From Azolla caroliniana (taxonomy: Eukaryota > Polypodiophyta): a stretch of DNA of 64,000 nucleotides. The stretch is from NCBI GenBank assembly GCA_043228905.1, contig JBHGNT010000002.1:27838001-27902000 (forward strand), given 5' to 3'. The notes beneath the pieces are model-generated. The model did no database searches. It saw only the letters and a program-made list of their open reading frames with translations, and was not told where the DNA came from. The first letter of the stretch is position 1. The number at the start of each line of letters is the position of its first letter. A program made the translations under genes and the position numbers. Below, piece after piece: positions 1-12,061 of the stretch.

Positions 1-533
1 ATGCAGTATATAGGGAGCGACATGTGAAAAACTCTCTGAAAATGATCTCAATGCTCATGTACGTCATTCTCTCCCCAATGCTCTATGGGTTCATTGTGCA
101 GATCTTTAAGATCTCCCAATGATGCAAAGTCTATATATATGATTCCACTTAAACATTCTGGCTGTATAAGAAAGCATTAGAACCTGCTGTTTATCTGTAT
201 CTAGATGATCATATTAGTCCTGGTGCCCAAACTGCTAATGCACACATCAATGCAGGAGTGAATAATTAAAAGCCACTTTCCTGTATACCTTACATGCCGC
301 CACCATTGGTCCTCATATTCCATTACCTTATTTCATGCTATCTCCCTCTTATTTCATTAAAATGGTACAATGGCAAACTTAGTACTCTTCAAATTCCACT
401 ACCTAATGTCACAATTGGCAGATTTTTTCTTACAGGACTGTGCATGTATATCTGCTTACCTCAACCTCTATCTGATGTGACCAGGTCCACAGCTGCCCTA
501 TTACACTGCACTGCACATGGATAAATGTATGTC
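1..533. other. Left-edge non-coding DNA inside or near the ZIFL 3' part
   Basis: No conserved coding segment is visible here on either strand. The missing last ZIFL exons (about 60-70 residues) were searched for and not found, so this is probably intron sequence of that gene. Short open frames here have no recognisable similarity. Confidence 0.4.
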
Positions 534-790
534 CCTATAAGAGGCCCTGATAATGATTCTATCCTTTCATGTGTGCCTCATATTAGGCCATCTTCCTTAC
601 AAGAGTTGTTGTGGGGTTAATCCATGTTATTACGTTAGCCAATTTGAAAATATCAGTGTGGATCACTCTATTCTTTTACACTTCGGTCAAGTTTAGATAG
701 GGAGAATCCAAGCTATATCGGAACGGAGGTAGTGCATTTATGCTTATGTCATGTGACTCAAACCAGTATTACGTATCAGTATATGAACAA
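534..790. repeat. Diverged direct repeat, copy 1
   Basis: This segment aligns with 1848-2090 in the same orientation over roughly 240 bases. Shared blocks include TGGATCACTCTATTC and CCAAGCTATAT. The two copies bracket the relic LINE at 900-1620. They may be two copies of an old dispersed repeat, or one repeat split by the LINE. Confidence 0.6.
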
Positions 791-899
791 TGATTATCTC
801 TACATTTAGCAAGTTGTTTTGATGACACAAGTGCCAAATTTGAGTATCTTCATATAGGGAGCTCCCAAAGTCATTGGTTACCAGTCATTGATAAGATTT

Positions 900-1620
900 A
901 CTGCCTCGATGACTATTGGGGCCGGTCCCATCTTTGCAGAATTTTATAATGGGGGCACCACTGCTTTTCTCCTTATCATGTGGGTAATCATCAAGACTAA
1001 AGGTCTCTCCAAATCTTTCAAATTATTTGACTTGGGCAGACTTGGTCCCTAGGTTTCTATTCAGTAGAGAATAGTAAATGTGACAGGTATCAAATAGCCA
1101 CAATTTAGTTCATGGCTCTTGATATTTGTGCACATTGTCTTGCAAGAGCACTAAGGCCTGCATATCCACTAGAAAGTCGAGCACAGGATGCCTCCTGTAA
1201 GGAAAAGTAAGGCCCTCTAAATGTTACTCCTAGGTATGGGCAAGATTGTGTGTATGCCACCTTTTCCTCTCCCAAGAAGAATTCTGGTTCTGATCTTGTT
1301 ACCAATGCATAAACATCATCACTTTAGTTTTATCTAGGTTACCAATGAACCTTTTCTCCACAGAAAATAATTGCACGGCCTTTAGATGTCTTTGTCGCAC
1401 CTCCAAAGAGTCAGATCAACACAATGTCGTCAGCATATACTAACATCTTTATGTAATGTGATACCTCATCTATATAAAACAGTGGAGATCTTTGTTTTTC
1501 TCCGATAGTGCTAGACACAGAATCCTACACCCCATTGGGAGATCGCTCTTTTCCTGACACAGATTGATACAGTGCATAGATTCTAAGTTGCATTTCTATG
1601 GGAACACCAAGTGCATCTAG
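900..1620 (-). mobile_element. Degraded LINE reverse-transcriptase relic
   Basis: Read on the minus strand, this stretch keeps landmarks of the ORF2 of the LINE at 50-55 kb. At 1620-1525 there is a segment like the palm region (IYALYQSVSG against [10 protein letters not shown]). Near 1447-1420 is a YADDIVL catalytic box, and at 1305-1105 is the block following it (YLGVTF then a GLSALARQC-like string). A still weaker match to the next segment (WLFDT) continues to about 900. Frames change several times and stops are frequent, so it is dead. It belongs to the same LINE family, which shows that the family has a history in this genome. It lies within the ZIFL gene, in the same orientation. Confidence 0.72.
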
Positions 1621-1847
1621 AAAGAAGGATATATATATATATATAAACCAAGGTATGATTCTTTCGGTTGTACTGTTGTCGTTCAGCAACTCTCCATATT
1701 GCTTTAGTTTTAGCAAGAACAGTATGAATCACGATTGATCTTTGTATTCCATTACTTTGTATCGTGGGGTATCTCAAATTCTAACTAATTTTAAGAGGTC
1801 TTGAGTTGCCCCATCAATTTCTAATGGCGTGTATGAGATGGATGTGT

Positions 1848-2090
1848 ATCCATATAAAAGTTCCTGATGAAGAATGCATCCTGCGACGTAAGTAAAAAGA
1901 GTGTCCTATAGAGCCATCTTCAAGCAAGAGATGCCATGGGGTTCATCCATGTTCTTTCACTATCCAATTTGATGATATCAGTATGGATCACTCTATTCCT
2001 TCCCAATTTGGTCATGTTTAGATGTGGACAGTCCAAGCTATATAGGAATGAGGGTCGTACATTTATATTTATGTGATACAACTGGAACCT
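1848..2090. repeat. Diverged direct repeat, copy 2
   Basis: Partner of 534-790 in the same orientation. The gap between the two copies is about 1.06 kb and contains the LINE relic. The copies have many substitutions and small indels, so the duplication is old. Confidence 0.6.
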
Positions 2091-2533
2091 TGCTTTTTAG
2101 CATAAGAACAATGTACTTGGAGATAGGGAAACAAAAAAAGAAAAACTATGTTAATGTCTTTATGAAGGCCAAAGTGGGCTTTGAGACCTGAAAATGTTAG
2201 TCATAAATTGTTATGTAACATCTCAAATCCATACTTGAGTTCACAAAACACAAAAAATGTACGATTATGCAAATGAAAGAACTATGCTAGTACCAAACAG
2301 GACTATCAAAGCCATGCTACAAGAAATGGTCTTCCAAATAAAGTATTAATGCTACTAAACCCACAACGATCTACGGGATTAAAGCATTTTTACAAATATA
2401 CTACAGAGAATGAAATGTTATAGTAATGTCTTCAAACGTCCAAACCGACCTAGGAAACCAAAAGTTACATCCATGTGGATATTCCAGAAATGCTAGCAAA
2501 GTGACTAAATTAAATTAGAGTGAGAGAGCTTAC

Positions 2534-5500
2534 AGAAAGTATATTTTTCACAGCAGCTGTAAGAAGGATCACAGCCCAAAGTGTGATCCCATTAAGCCTT
2601 GCAATCAGTGGGTATATAGCAATAAGACATACTGACAAGAACTGAAATATCATAAGGCACCACAAAATTACATTAGCAGGAACATCATTCCACCACTACA
2701 GCAAGCAACAAAAGAAGGATAGTGGAGATACAGTGGATATACTACTGCACTATTCTTACTGCTGGAAAACGAACTACTTGAATTGCACCAAAGATTTTGA
2801 CGAGCCGTGGAAAGAGGAAAAGCCGGAACATTAGAAGACACGCACCTAGAGAAGGCAAGAAGAAACATCATATATACAGGAAGATTTCTTATATACTACA
2901 TGAGGAAGGTGGCATTTCCAGTTTCCATATTCATGTCTCATACCAGTTACAGCAAGAACATCACCAACTTCAGAAGTAGTAAATCCTAGACCACCATAAA
3001 TCTTTGGGCTAACAGACCACAAAGAAAAGATCTGCACATTCAAACTATTTTCTAAGCCATGATACCAGACTTCTATCATGAAGGGAATCCATAATTGTAA
3101 GATGAGTTTAGAATTTTCACCTCTGAATATGCCATGGAGTGTAGTGCCCAAAGACAGTAAACACATACTGCAGCTATCATCTCCCGATTTCTCCAAAGTG
3201 GTCTTTTAGCCTTTTCTGTAGCAAGTTTTGAACCATCAAAGTCTTCCAATTCTTTACCATTTTCAACATCACTGCTTTTCCTATCAACTATCTTCTCATC
3301 AAGAACTATTACATGTCTTGGGTGATTATGTAAGGTTTCCTGTAAGCAATATAATCAGGAGTTACAACTGAAGACATTGAAGCAGAAATTGAAATGAATG
3401 AACAATGATGAAGACATGTAGAACGTATTGTAGCTATAGTAACATTCAGGGTTCTTTCCATACCCAAGAATATCTATTCGGTTCGCAGGATGGTAAAGCA
3501 TAAGGAAAAGCATTTTAATTTAATTTTAGTTCTCATTAAAATCCCATCAATGCAATACAACAGCAGTAATATTCATGCATAAGATGTATTTCATTAGGCT
3601 CTTAAACATGTGGGGATAGTAAACATACTTAGCACCATTATAATGGCAAGCTCTCCGCATAGACTGGAATACAACCAACTACCAACACATGTTTGTAAAT
3701 AGCATGCAATACTATTTAACACATTTGAGAAAAGATGCATGTTTTTTGTTAACATATTTCATCAAATTTTCACAATATATATTCGATCTGGCATTACTTA
3801 CTGGAATGTGAAAGCTCAGAAAAAGCCCTGCTAATGCAAACACAGATATGCATATACAAGGCAAAGCATAAGGAAACCTGCAATCAAAGCACATATTCAA
3901 TCTCATAACCAGAAACAGAATCACATGGTTTGTCATTAAACTTCAACTCCTTTCTCTTACTGAAAATAGTCACCTGCTAAATAATGAACCACTTGGAAAT
4001 AGAATAGGATATTTCTGAGCAGGCTGCAAAAACAAGGAATTCCAACATATTATATCTAGTTTAATCAGATTTTCCAATTTAGGGATAAGAAAGGAGTCAT
4101 TCCATATTTCGAATGTAACCAAACATCAGTTCAATGTGTTAGGCATCCTCAATTATAGCACGTCAGATTCTACTTAGGACTACCACCAATGCGAAAGTAA
4201 AATCCACAATCAAGATTATGGACATGTGATGCCAATTGCTTATAAGTTGGTTTATATTAATTCATTTGTTGATGATGATGGTCAAATGGCTGCATTTTCC
4301 CTTCCTGGTCTTGATCTTCAGTACAAAACATTTTCATACATTTATTTCTGCGAGGCCAGATATGCCAGATTTTTTGGAGGTTACATTGGATAAGTGATCT
4401 CTTGCACTGGTTCAATGAATGGGAATGCTACATTTCATTCTAGTCAAGGAACTATCAATGGATGAGGTTAAGGGGTACAGGTGACCCATGGCCACGTTTA
4501 GGATTGGGGTAGTCCAAAAGTTTAAACGCACAAGATTGAGTTCAGGCTTGATATTGCACATTTAGCACATATTCATGAGAGATTTTCAAGGAAACCAAAA
4601 TGAACCTGAGCCAAGTATCCTCCAATAGCTGGTCCAATTATCAACCCAACTCCCCACATTGTACCAACCTACATAAAACTGACAATTCAAAAACTGTCGC
4701 CATAAAAGACAAAGAAAAGAAAAAATAAGACGAAATGGTTGTGAGAGCCACCGTCGATATACCCAATGCTTGATGCTCCTTGCTACACAATTCTGATGCA
4801 TATGCCTGTAAAACTCTACTAGTTACTCATTCAGTCACTCCAATCAGAGACGCCATACAAGCTCATAGATTCTCATATATTCTAATTGATATGAGAATCA
4901 GAGCTATTAGACAATAAAAAATTTAAATATTGAGATGTGGATAAATGTTGAAATTAACATCATGATCTCACTACATACCCTTACTGTCCCAAGTATTCCA
5001 TTGCAAATACCAAGAAGAAAGCGTGATATTACTGCAACCCAAAAGTTGCTACTGAAACCAAATAGTGTGTTGAAAACGACTCTGCCATTAGAAATGGAGA
5101 CTTGCTCATGAAAATATCAATCACAAAGGTGAACATGTTTTCATACATATTTATTGTCAATCAGATTTGCCATTTACATTGATGCGGTACCAATAAGCAT
5201 GACAGGCTTGCGTCCATATCTATCTGCTACCATACCCCATAATGCTGAAGTCATGAAACGACCAAGCATCATGGCGGATCCTATAAATAACAACCACAAA
5301 TTTGATAGTCAATTAATTCCACTGATTCAACTGTATTGGTTAACATTATAGAAGGGGTATCTATATATCAATAGGGAGGCATGATAAGATGGAGGCACAC
5401 AAGAGCCGACATATCTATGGCCTACATTTGAAAAATGTAAGGACTCATCAGTAATCCTCACTTCTCAATCAGGAAATTCAAAATCTAAGTAAACCAATAT

Positions 5501-8500
5501 TTACTTAAGTGCATGTAAAGTCAGTTTTTGTTCCAAAGAAAAGATTGCTGCATATTTGTTGGACGTTAGGACACTCAAGTATAAAGGTCAATACTGGGGA
5601 TTCAAGTACCACCACAATCAAAGAATTAGGGTTTTACTTGAATGTATAAAACATAAAGGCATCATTCCAAAAAGTCAAAAAGTAGAAAAAACGAAAGTCA
5701 TGTATAAGAAGATTCAAATTTAAGGAAAACGTTCATAACTTCTTCATCCAATATCCAAATTAAGATAAAAAATATTTACTAAAAAGTTAACGGCTTTCTA
5801 AGAATATCTTGTGTGCCAAAATTAGAGCTACAAATAAAAAACGGTGATTCAAAAAGTAGGTCAATATCAAAAGAGGATAATTAGGTCTATTTTTATAAGA
5901 TATATTTTAAAAATCATGAAGCCCTTATATAGACTCAAGTATATCCATTAGAAAAAAAAGGATAGTCTATCAAGACCGCAACCAAAAACCTAAAGTAGGA
6001 GCAGATTCTAAGAGATTGAGAAGAGAAAAAAAAGAAGGATTGAAGTTTAGAAAAAGTAAGAAGAAACATAATAGAAGAAAGAGGTGGAAGAATGAAAGAC
6101 TGTTATGACTTAGTGTGATTAAAATTTAAGCAGTGCTTCAATGTGTGGTTGTATTTATGATATAAAGAGTTTCTATTCTCATCATAATAATAAATTGAAG
6201 TATTCTTTTCTCCTTCTCTTCTCTCTCTTTTCTTTTCTTTATTACTCTTTATAATTTTGATGAAGAGTGATAATAAAAAAGAGAAAAGAACTCTACAATT
6301 TATTATTACCAAAACAATAAAACTCTTATATTGTAGACACAACCAGATGCCAAAGAACTACTTGATTTTCAATCACCCAAACTCATAAAGGTCCTTCCTT
6401 CATCTCCTTTCTTCTATTATATCTTTCTTTGTCTCACACTTGTTTCAAACTTTAATCCTTCTTATTTCTCTTACCAAATCTCTAAGAATCCCTTCCTATT
6501 TCTAAATTTTTGGTTGTGTTCTTGGTCAGCTATCCTTGTTTTCTAATGGATACTGTGAGGCCTTCAAGATTTTTAAAATATCTCCTAAATATAGATCTAG
6601 TTATCCTCCTTTGACACAGACCTTCTTTTTCCATCACTATTTCTTCCTTGTAGCTTTAATTATGGGATACAAGATATTATTAAAAAGGTCTCATCGTTAG
6701 CTTTTTAATGAATCTTTTTCTTCTCAATTTGGATGTTAGATGACAAAGTTATGAGTGTTTTCCTCTATCTGAATCTTCTTATCCACGACTTGTGTTTTTT
6801 CTACTTTTTGACTTTTTAAAAAATTGCCTTCTATTTTTATCCATTCAAATTTCTTCTTCCTCTGACTGTTGTGATAATTGAACCCTCAATGTTGACCTTT
6901 ATTCTTGACTTTCTTAGCCTTCAACACATTCGCAGTAATCTTCTCTTTGGAACCAAAACTGTCGCCGTTGCCAATCTGCCTTAAGATACATTTCAAGAGC
7001 AAAATTTATACTTACAAGCAATTTTGTATTTTCCAAGGACCTTCATTTATATCACATTCTCTCATTATAATTTCTTCATTTTGGTCTCACTATAAGCTTC
7101 AAAAGTTCTACCAACGCAACATCAAAAGTCTCTAGTTACACATTTCAACATGCATTAATGTGCAACCACATTCGAGATATCTTGCCAATGGTTCACTATA
7201 ACTTAGCATATGTGGTCAAGTGCATAAACAGCCTTCATACCATTTATCAAGAACAAAAGTACATTTAACAGTGAACTCCTACAACCACAACTTGCTTTTT
7301 ATCCCAATCTACACCACTAGATAAGTCATCTCAATGAGTGTAAATTCTATGTTATCCATCCTCATATCATAGATGTCCACGAATAGCAAAAAGGAATGCC
7401 AAATACATGAAACACAATAATGAGTTTCTACCATTTCTCCTAATAGTCATGAGCATATTCAACCATGACGAAGTCTGGCACCAAGTTAGGTAAAGTTCTA
7501 CTAAAAATATTTATAATATGTGCAATCATATTCATCTAAACAGACTATTAAGATCCCTCTGTTATGAAACTTATTTCTCGTGATTTTGTATAATCAAGCA
7601 TAGACGCATCAATTTTTGTATTCCATGGAAAACCTACAAAGTATATGACTTGTAATCTCTTCTCATCTTCTGAATTTCAACAGTTTTTTTCCTGTAAACA
7701 AATTTATTCAAACATATCTTTTCACCTATATAGCCAGCATATGAACCAATCTTCGTATCTGAATCTGCAACACCAAAATCTCGAACCTGCAAATATATTG
7801 TGCAAGGTTTTTATCAAATTTATGCACATTTTTTTTGCTAAAGATGACCAAAAATAAAGGAGAAAAAAATACCATGAAGTAGATAAATGGAAATAGTGAA
7901 GCAATAGGTAATGCTGCAAAAGATACAAAATAAGCAAGTATTAGAAAAAGTAAATTTCAAATACGCATTAAATCCTCACTATGCAAAGAAAATTGTGCCA
8001 ACTTTTCAGGTATGTTACAAGCACATATAAGAGATCTCTTTCTTTCTTCCTATTGCAAATTATTTCATCACATATACTATCAATGAATATAGATGGAGAG
8101 GCCTCTTATATCCAAGATCTCTAAGAAAAACAGGGCTAAGTCCTCATTGCCACTATCAACATGAGCTTTTTAGCGTTGATATATGGATGCACCTTCAAGA
8201 GCAGTAGTGGCTCATGCCATATCAGTGTCCTACATTCAGAGCACATGGGGGCTCCTTGAGACAAAATTGCGACATTGGCTCTTAAATCTTCATGACAGCT
8301 TACTATTTAGGTGGATACTTAACCTTATCCTTAAATGACATCTTAGTTTTAAGTTGCATGGATTCTAACTTTCAATATAGACAGACTGCAACCTTCGTAG
8401 TACTCTTCCGATGCACCCTCCTCACCATGACTTTCTCTGAGAGTACTCGGGTAATCATTCAGGATCATATCCAGCTGGATGTCAGAAGGCCATGGATATG

Positions 8501-11145
8501 CCCTCACATAAGCTCTGGACAATAATGGATTTCCACAGGAGTCGTCTTCTCATCAGTACAGATGATGGTTTTATTTGATGATGCCCACTTGCATCATGGG
8601 CCTAGGTGTGTTATTAGACAGCCACATACTTCAACACATTAGCTAAAGATAGAGATTGGGTATACCCCAAAATAAATGTGCTAAAGGAGATAAACACATA
8701 GGATCACTATACCCATAGCACAGCATACTATGAGATTCAATGATAGGCTTTGATTCCTGTGTAGACTCATGGTTTATCATGGCCAGAGATCTCTATAAAT
8801 CTTTCAAAGAGATCTCTACAACTCTTTCAATAAAGATCTCTTTATGAAGAAAATTTACAAATTCCATCATATCATGGGAGACATGGACTACTTAGAAAGA
8901 TATTGACGCAATTAGAGAAACCTTGGTAGAGTACTGGATGGCAGAGAAATCTGGCGCTGCACTCTTCATGTATTATGGTTCCCTTTAGTATGTAGAGCAC
9001 CACTTAGCTGTGAGCTTTAGGTTTGCACTTTGTTTTGCTTCTATCCAACATTCGTATCATACCATAGGCCATTTGTATCTCATAGATCTTTTTGGATTTT
9101 TGGAGCCTATTGTCTCTCAAAAGTCTGGATATTTGCCTGCCCCGGTTTTTGTCCGATAAGTGGTCGACACTCTCTCCAACACATCATCATCATCACCTGA
9201 GGACACCCAGATGCATTTGTTAAGGTTCTTCATAGGCTTGCTCCACCGCACCATCCAACCTTGGATACCATGTCCTTCACCACCAGTCAAACCATACACG
9301 TTACTTATGCATTCCATTCTACTGAATGCACTAAGATCATGACCATGATCATGAATCTTTAGGAACCCTAGAGCGTTATTTTTGTTTCAGTATAGACAAC
9401 ATGAATTCACCCATACTTGTAGTCATTCCTTGTCTCATTGGCTTGTTTTGGCCTCTACTAGACATCGATATTTCTTTTTTTCTAGCACATCAGATTGCTA
9501 TTTCTTCCTAAACCCTAACCATGTCACATTAAAAGGCCATGTTAGAACAACAACGTCACCAAGCACATTTCAAGGAACAACATGACCAACTCCGCCTTCA
9601 AGTAGGGTGCACCCATATGCACTCCAAGCCTCCGCATTCACACTTGGACATGAATAGAGTGATCACAATTCATAATTTTGTCATAGATATCGCAATCAGC
9701 AACGGTTTGGTTTGGCTCAGTTTAGTTTGAGAGTGTCAAACCCAAACCTTCAAAAAAGTTGAAATTTAAACCAAACCAAACCATAAAACCATTCAAACCC
9801 AACCGTGAAAAAAAATCTAAGCTCAAACCAAATGGTTTTAGACATTTTCAAACCATTAAAACTGTGGTTTCACAGTTTGGTTTCGGTTTTCAAGTCAGGT
9901 CAAAATTCAGATTTTCAATTTTCAAATTTTCATATTTAAAATTTTTCTAAATTCAAAATTTTAAGGATTTCTCCTAAAATGACATACAATTAGGCTTCAA
10001 AATTAAAAGGTTGTTCAAAAGAATAATCAAGAAAATAAATTAATCATGCTTTTACTCCTTCCTTCTCCTCCCTTTCACCTGAGTTCTACCTTTGGCTGCA
10101 CCACATCACGACACTGTTATCTAGGCATTGTAGCGTGGAAGGTTTGTGTTTGGGGAACCCAAATTTGTCTGGTGGAGTGTTTCATGTCCGGCTTTGTCTT
10201 GTTGGGGCTATCAATACTTGGCAAATTGTCCACCAAAACAGGAAGGATCCCCCCCATAGTGCTCACAAAGCAATACGCCAACACATAGTTTCCTCCCCCA
10301 AACTAGACATCGAAGGTAAGAGATGCACTTTGCATAACTAGAGCTCACATATTTTTGCACGTTATGTACAGGAGAGTCCAAGAGCAAGCAATACTTTGTG
10401 CAAGTGTCCAACTCACAAGCACGACAAAGAGAAGTATGCCATCCCACACTCTTCACGGAGTTCGCCACCATTCCACAAATAATGGAGAAGTCTGACCCAT
10501 ATCACTCAAGCTAAGGCTTGCCCGAGCATCAAGAGCAAAGGGAATTGACACTTATATTACCTCAAAAGTGTCTCAGCCTCTCAAGGAAACCAAGATGTAA
10601 TTACTGTACTTTAACACTGCCTCACACCACCACTCATCTGAAGAAGACAACCAATTACTCCAAAATCATTCCACCAAATGTATTAAGATCATGAGCATGC
10701 AGCTTTGGGTAACCTAGAGCTTTTACTTTTGTTTTAGTATCCATAAAATGAATTCACCCATATTTACAATCATGATTTTGTCTTATAGGTCGATCTTGGG
10801 CTCTGATAGATGATGATATATATTTCTTTCTCTCTCATATTGGTTCATTCATTTTGGAGGTCTCATTGGTCATGCAGACCTCACGAAAAGATAATAATCA
10901 TCATTCATCAATTCACAAAAACACACACACACATGCAAATAAGAAATCCTCGTACCGTTGCAAAGGACGAGGAATGCAACAAAAGAAAGCTCCTTCCTTG
11001 GTGGACCTTTGGAAGTAGCTTTCCGGAGGCGAAGAAGACAACCAGGGCAGTCTTCATAGAACTCTGTTTCGGAAGATTGATGCAAGAGAAGGGGAATGGT
11101 CTGGTCATCGTTATTCTCATCGGAAGACACAGATCTTTGCCCCAT
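2534..11145 (-). CDS. ZIFL: ZIFL-type MFS transporter, 13 exons, 3' end beyond window
   Basis: Member of the zinc-induced facilitator-like family, proton-coupled MFS carriers of the tonoplast or plasma membrane linked in Arabidopsis to zinc/nicotianamine, potassium and auxin transport. Exons (minus): 11145-10956, 7913-7873, 7786-7726, 5280-5178, 5081-4979, 4805-4752, 4668-4606, 4023-3974, 3877-3802, 3339-3121, 3031-2944, 2845-2760, 2641-2534. All junctions are GT-AG and the phases agree, giving 414 residues. Three family signatures are visible: CPGC at residues 33-36, the MFS motif WGMVADRYGRK at 112-122, and PETLHNH at 247-253. The hydrophobic segments match ZIFL transmembrane helices. About 60-70 C-terminal residues are missing and should lie left of position 1. 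The start is the first ATG, upstream of the CPGC motif. Introns 1 and 3 (3.0 and 2.4 kb) are swollen by repeats. No frameshift is seen in the visible exons. Confidence 0.9.
5519..6963. repeat. 1.4-kb fold-back (long inverted repeat) in ZIFL intron 3
   Basis: The left arm (about 5519-6215) is nearly the reverse complement of the right arm (about 6265-6963). The outer ends match as GTTCCAAAGAAAAGATTGCTGC against GGTTCCAAAGAGAAGATTACTGC (shown with few differences). Internal blocks such as AAGTCAAAAAGTAGAAAAAAC pair across the element. Pairing runs almost to a pyrimidine/purine-rich loop near 6215-6265. No clear target-site duplication or coding capacity is seen. It could be a fold-back transposon or a large MITE. 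If it is transcribed with the ZIFL pre-mRNA it would form a very long hairpin. Confidence 0.82.
9320..9485. repeat. Dispersed direct repeat in ZIFL intron 1, copy 1
   Basis: Matches 10665-10835 in the same orientation. Shared blocks include TAAGATCATGA, a CCTAGAGC segment and GAATTCACCCATA. The two copies are about 1.3 kb apart. Both lie 5' of, or in, the first intron of ZIFL. Origin unknown. Confidence 0.55.
9690..10035. mobile_element. AACC-rich dispersed element, likely truncated hAT-like copy
   Basis: The stretch starts with GCAATCAGCAACGGTTTGG and is rich in AAACC/GGTTT blocks. It aligns with the left part of the element at 30854 (GCAATCGACAACGGTTCGG, then GAGAGTGTCAAAC). The right terminus seen at 32673 is not found here, so this copy is truncated. 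It has no coding potential. Confidence 0.55.
10665..10835. repeat. Dispersed direct repeat near ZIFL exon 1, copy 2
   Basis: Partner of 9320-9485. Its right end contains GGGCTCTGATA. Read on the minus strand this resembles the start of a Copia primer-binding site, so both copies may come from the untranslated leader of an LTR retrotransposon. That link is an inference from a short match only. Confidence 0.5.
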
Positions 11146-11220
11146 CTCTTGCAGCCAGCAAACCTTGAAAGGCTTAACACCACATTCGAAGCTCTAATCT
11201 CTCGCACGCGCCACACAGCA

Positions 11221-11250
11221 TGCAGGTGCAGGTGCAGGTGCAGGTGCAGG
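11221..11250. repeat. GCAGGT hexanucleotide repeat in the ZIFL leader
   Basis: About five tandem GCAGGT units lie roughly 75-105 bases upstream of the ZIFL start codon, in the likely 5' untranslated region. Copy-number variation here would be easy to assay. Confidence 0.85.
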
Positions 11251-11420
11251 AGAATGGAAGGAGTAGAAACATCCCTCTGCTTTCGCATTTATCCTCCCCC
11301 AAATAAGGGAGAAAAACTAATGAAACAGGCAAGGCAACGATTGGTCAAGACCATCCTCCTTCCTCTCAACTTCCACATAATCAGTGGCATGTGATGTGGG
11401 CTGGAATGCCCCCATCATAC

Positions 11421-11737
11421 ATTACATACATACATACATACATGTATGTGTGTGTGTATGTATGTATGTATGTATGTATGTATGCATGTCTATGTGTATG
11501 TATGTATGTATGTATGTATGTATGTATGTATGTATGTATGTATGTATGCATGCATGCATGTGTGTATGTATGTATCTATGTGTGTGTGTGTATGTATGCA
11601 CGTGTGCATATGTATGTGTGTGTGTGTGTGTGCATGTGTGTATGTATGTATCATGTATGTATGCACGTGTGCATATGTGTGTATGTATGTATGTATGTAT
11701 GTATGTATGTATGTATGTATGTATGTATGTATGTATG
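11421..11737. repeat. Palindromic CATA/TATG tetranucleotide microsatellite
   Basis: A short run of CATA units (about 11423-11442) turns into a long run of TATG/TGTA units interrupted by TG dinucleotides and ATGC steps, up to 11737. The head-to-head CATA and TATG blocks can pair as a hairpin. It lies about 280 bases upstream of the ZIFL start codon. The long open frames across it, on both strands, come from the period-4 repeat and are not genes. Confidence 0.95.
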
Positions 11738-11949
11738 GTCCCAAATGTCGCCCTTTGGATGCTTCATACATTGATGGACCTCTATACACCACCCACTTGC
11801 TCTTTGCCTTCTGATGGACCTCATTGCTCTCGTTATGCTCTATATGAACCCTTGGAATGACCCGGTCTGATGGACCTAGTTGTCAGTGGCTTTGTTCTAG
11901 TCCATGCTTTTTTATGCAAGTTAATCATTTTCATTTGTTCTTTTGATCT

Positions 11950-12050
11950 TTGTTTGTTGTTTGTTGTTTGTTATTCTTTATTCTTTATTCTTTATTCTTT
12001 ATTCTTTATTCTTTATTAGTTGTTCTTTGTTCTTTGTTCTTTGTTCGTTC
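11950..12050. repeat. Heptanucleotide repeats TTTGTTG, ATTCTTT and TTGTTCT
   Basis: Three successive short tandem arrays with 7-base periods occur here: TTTGTTG (about three units), ATTCTTT (about six to seven) and TTGTTCT (about three to four). They read as one heptamer family that mutated along the array. They are not the plant telomere heptamer TTTAGGG. Confidence 0.85.
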
Positions 12051-12061
12051 CTCAATGGGCG

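Noticed and set aside
3712-3936. Separate small gene reading FPYALPCICISVFAL
   Set aside because: It is ZIFL exon 9 (3877-3802) plus intron read-through, not an independent gene.
10211-10471. Cysteine-rich minus-strand frame as a zinc-finger gene
   Set aside because: Cysteine spacing matches no family I know, and the frame lies next to dispersed repeats at the ZIFL 5' side. No support.
11384-11860. Long open frames on both strands across the TATG repeat
   Set aside because: A period-4 repeat without stops gives open frames in all phases. The products are only Y/V/C/M repeats, with no domain.
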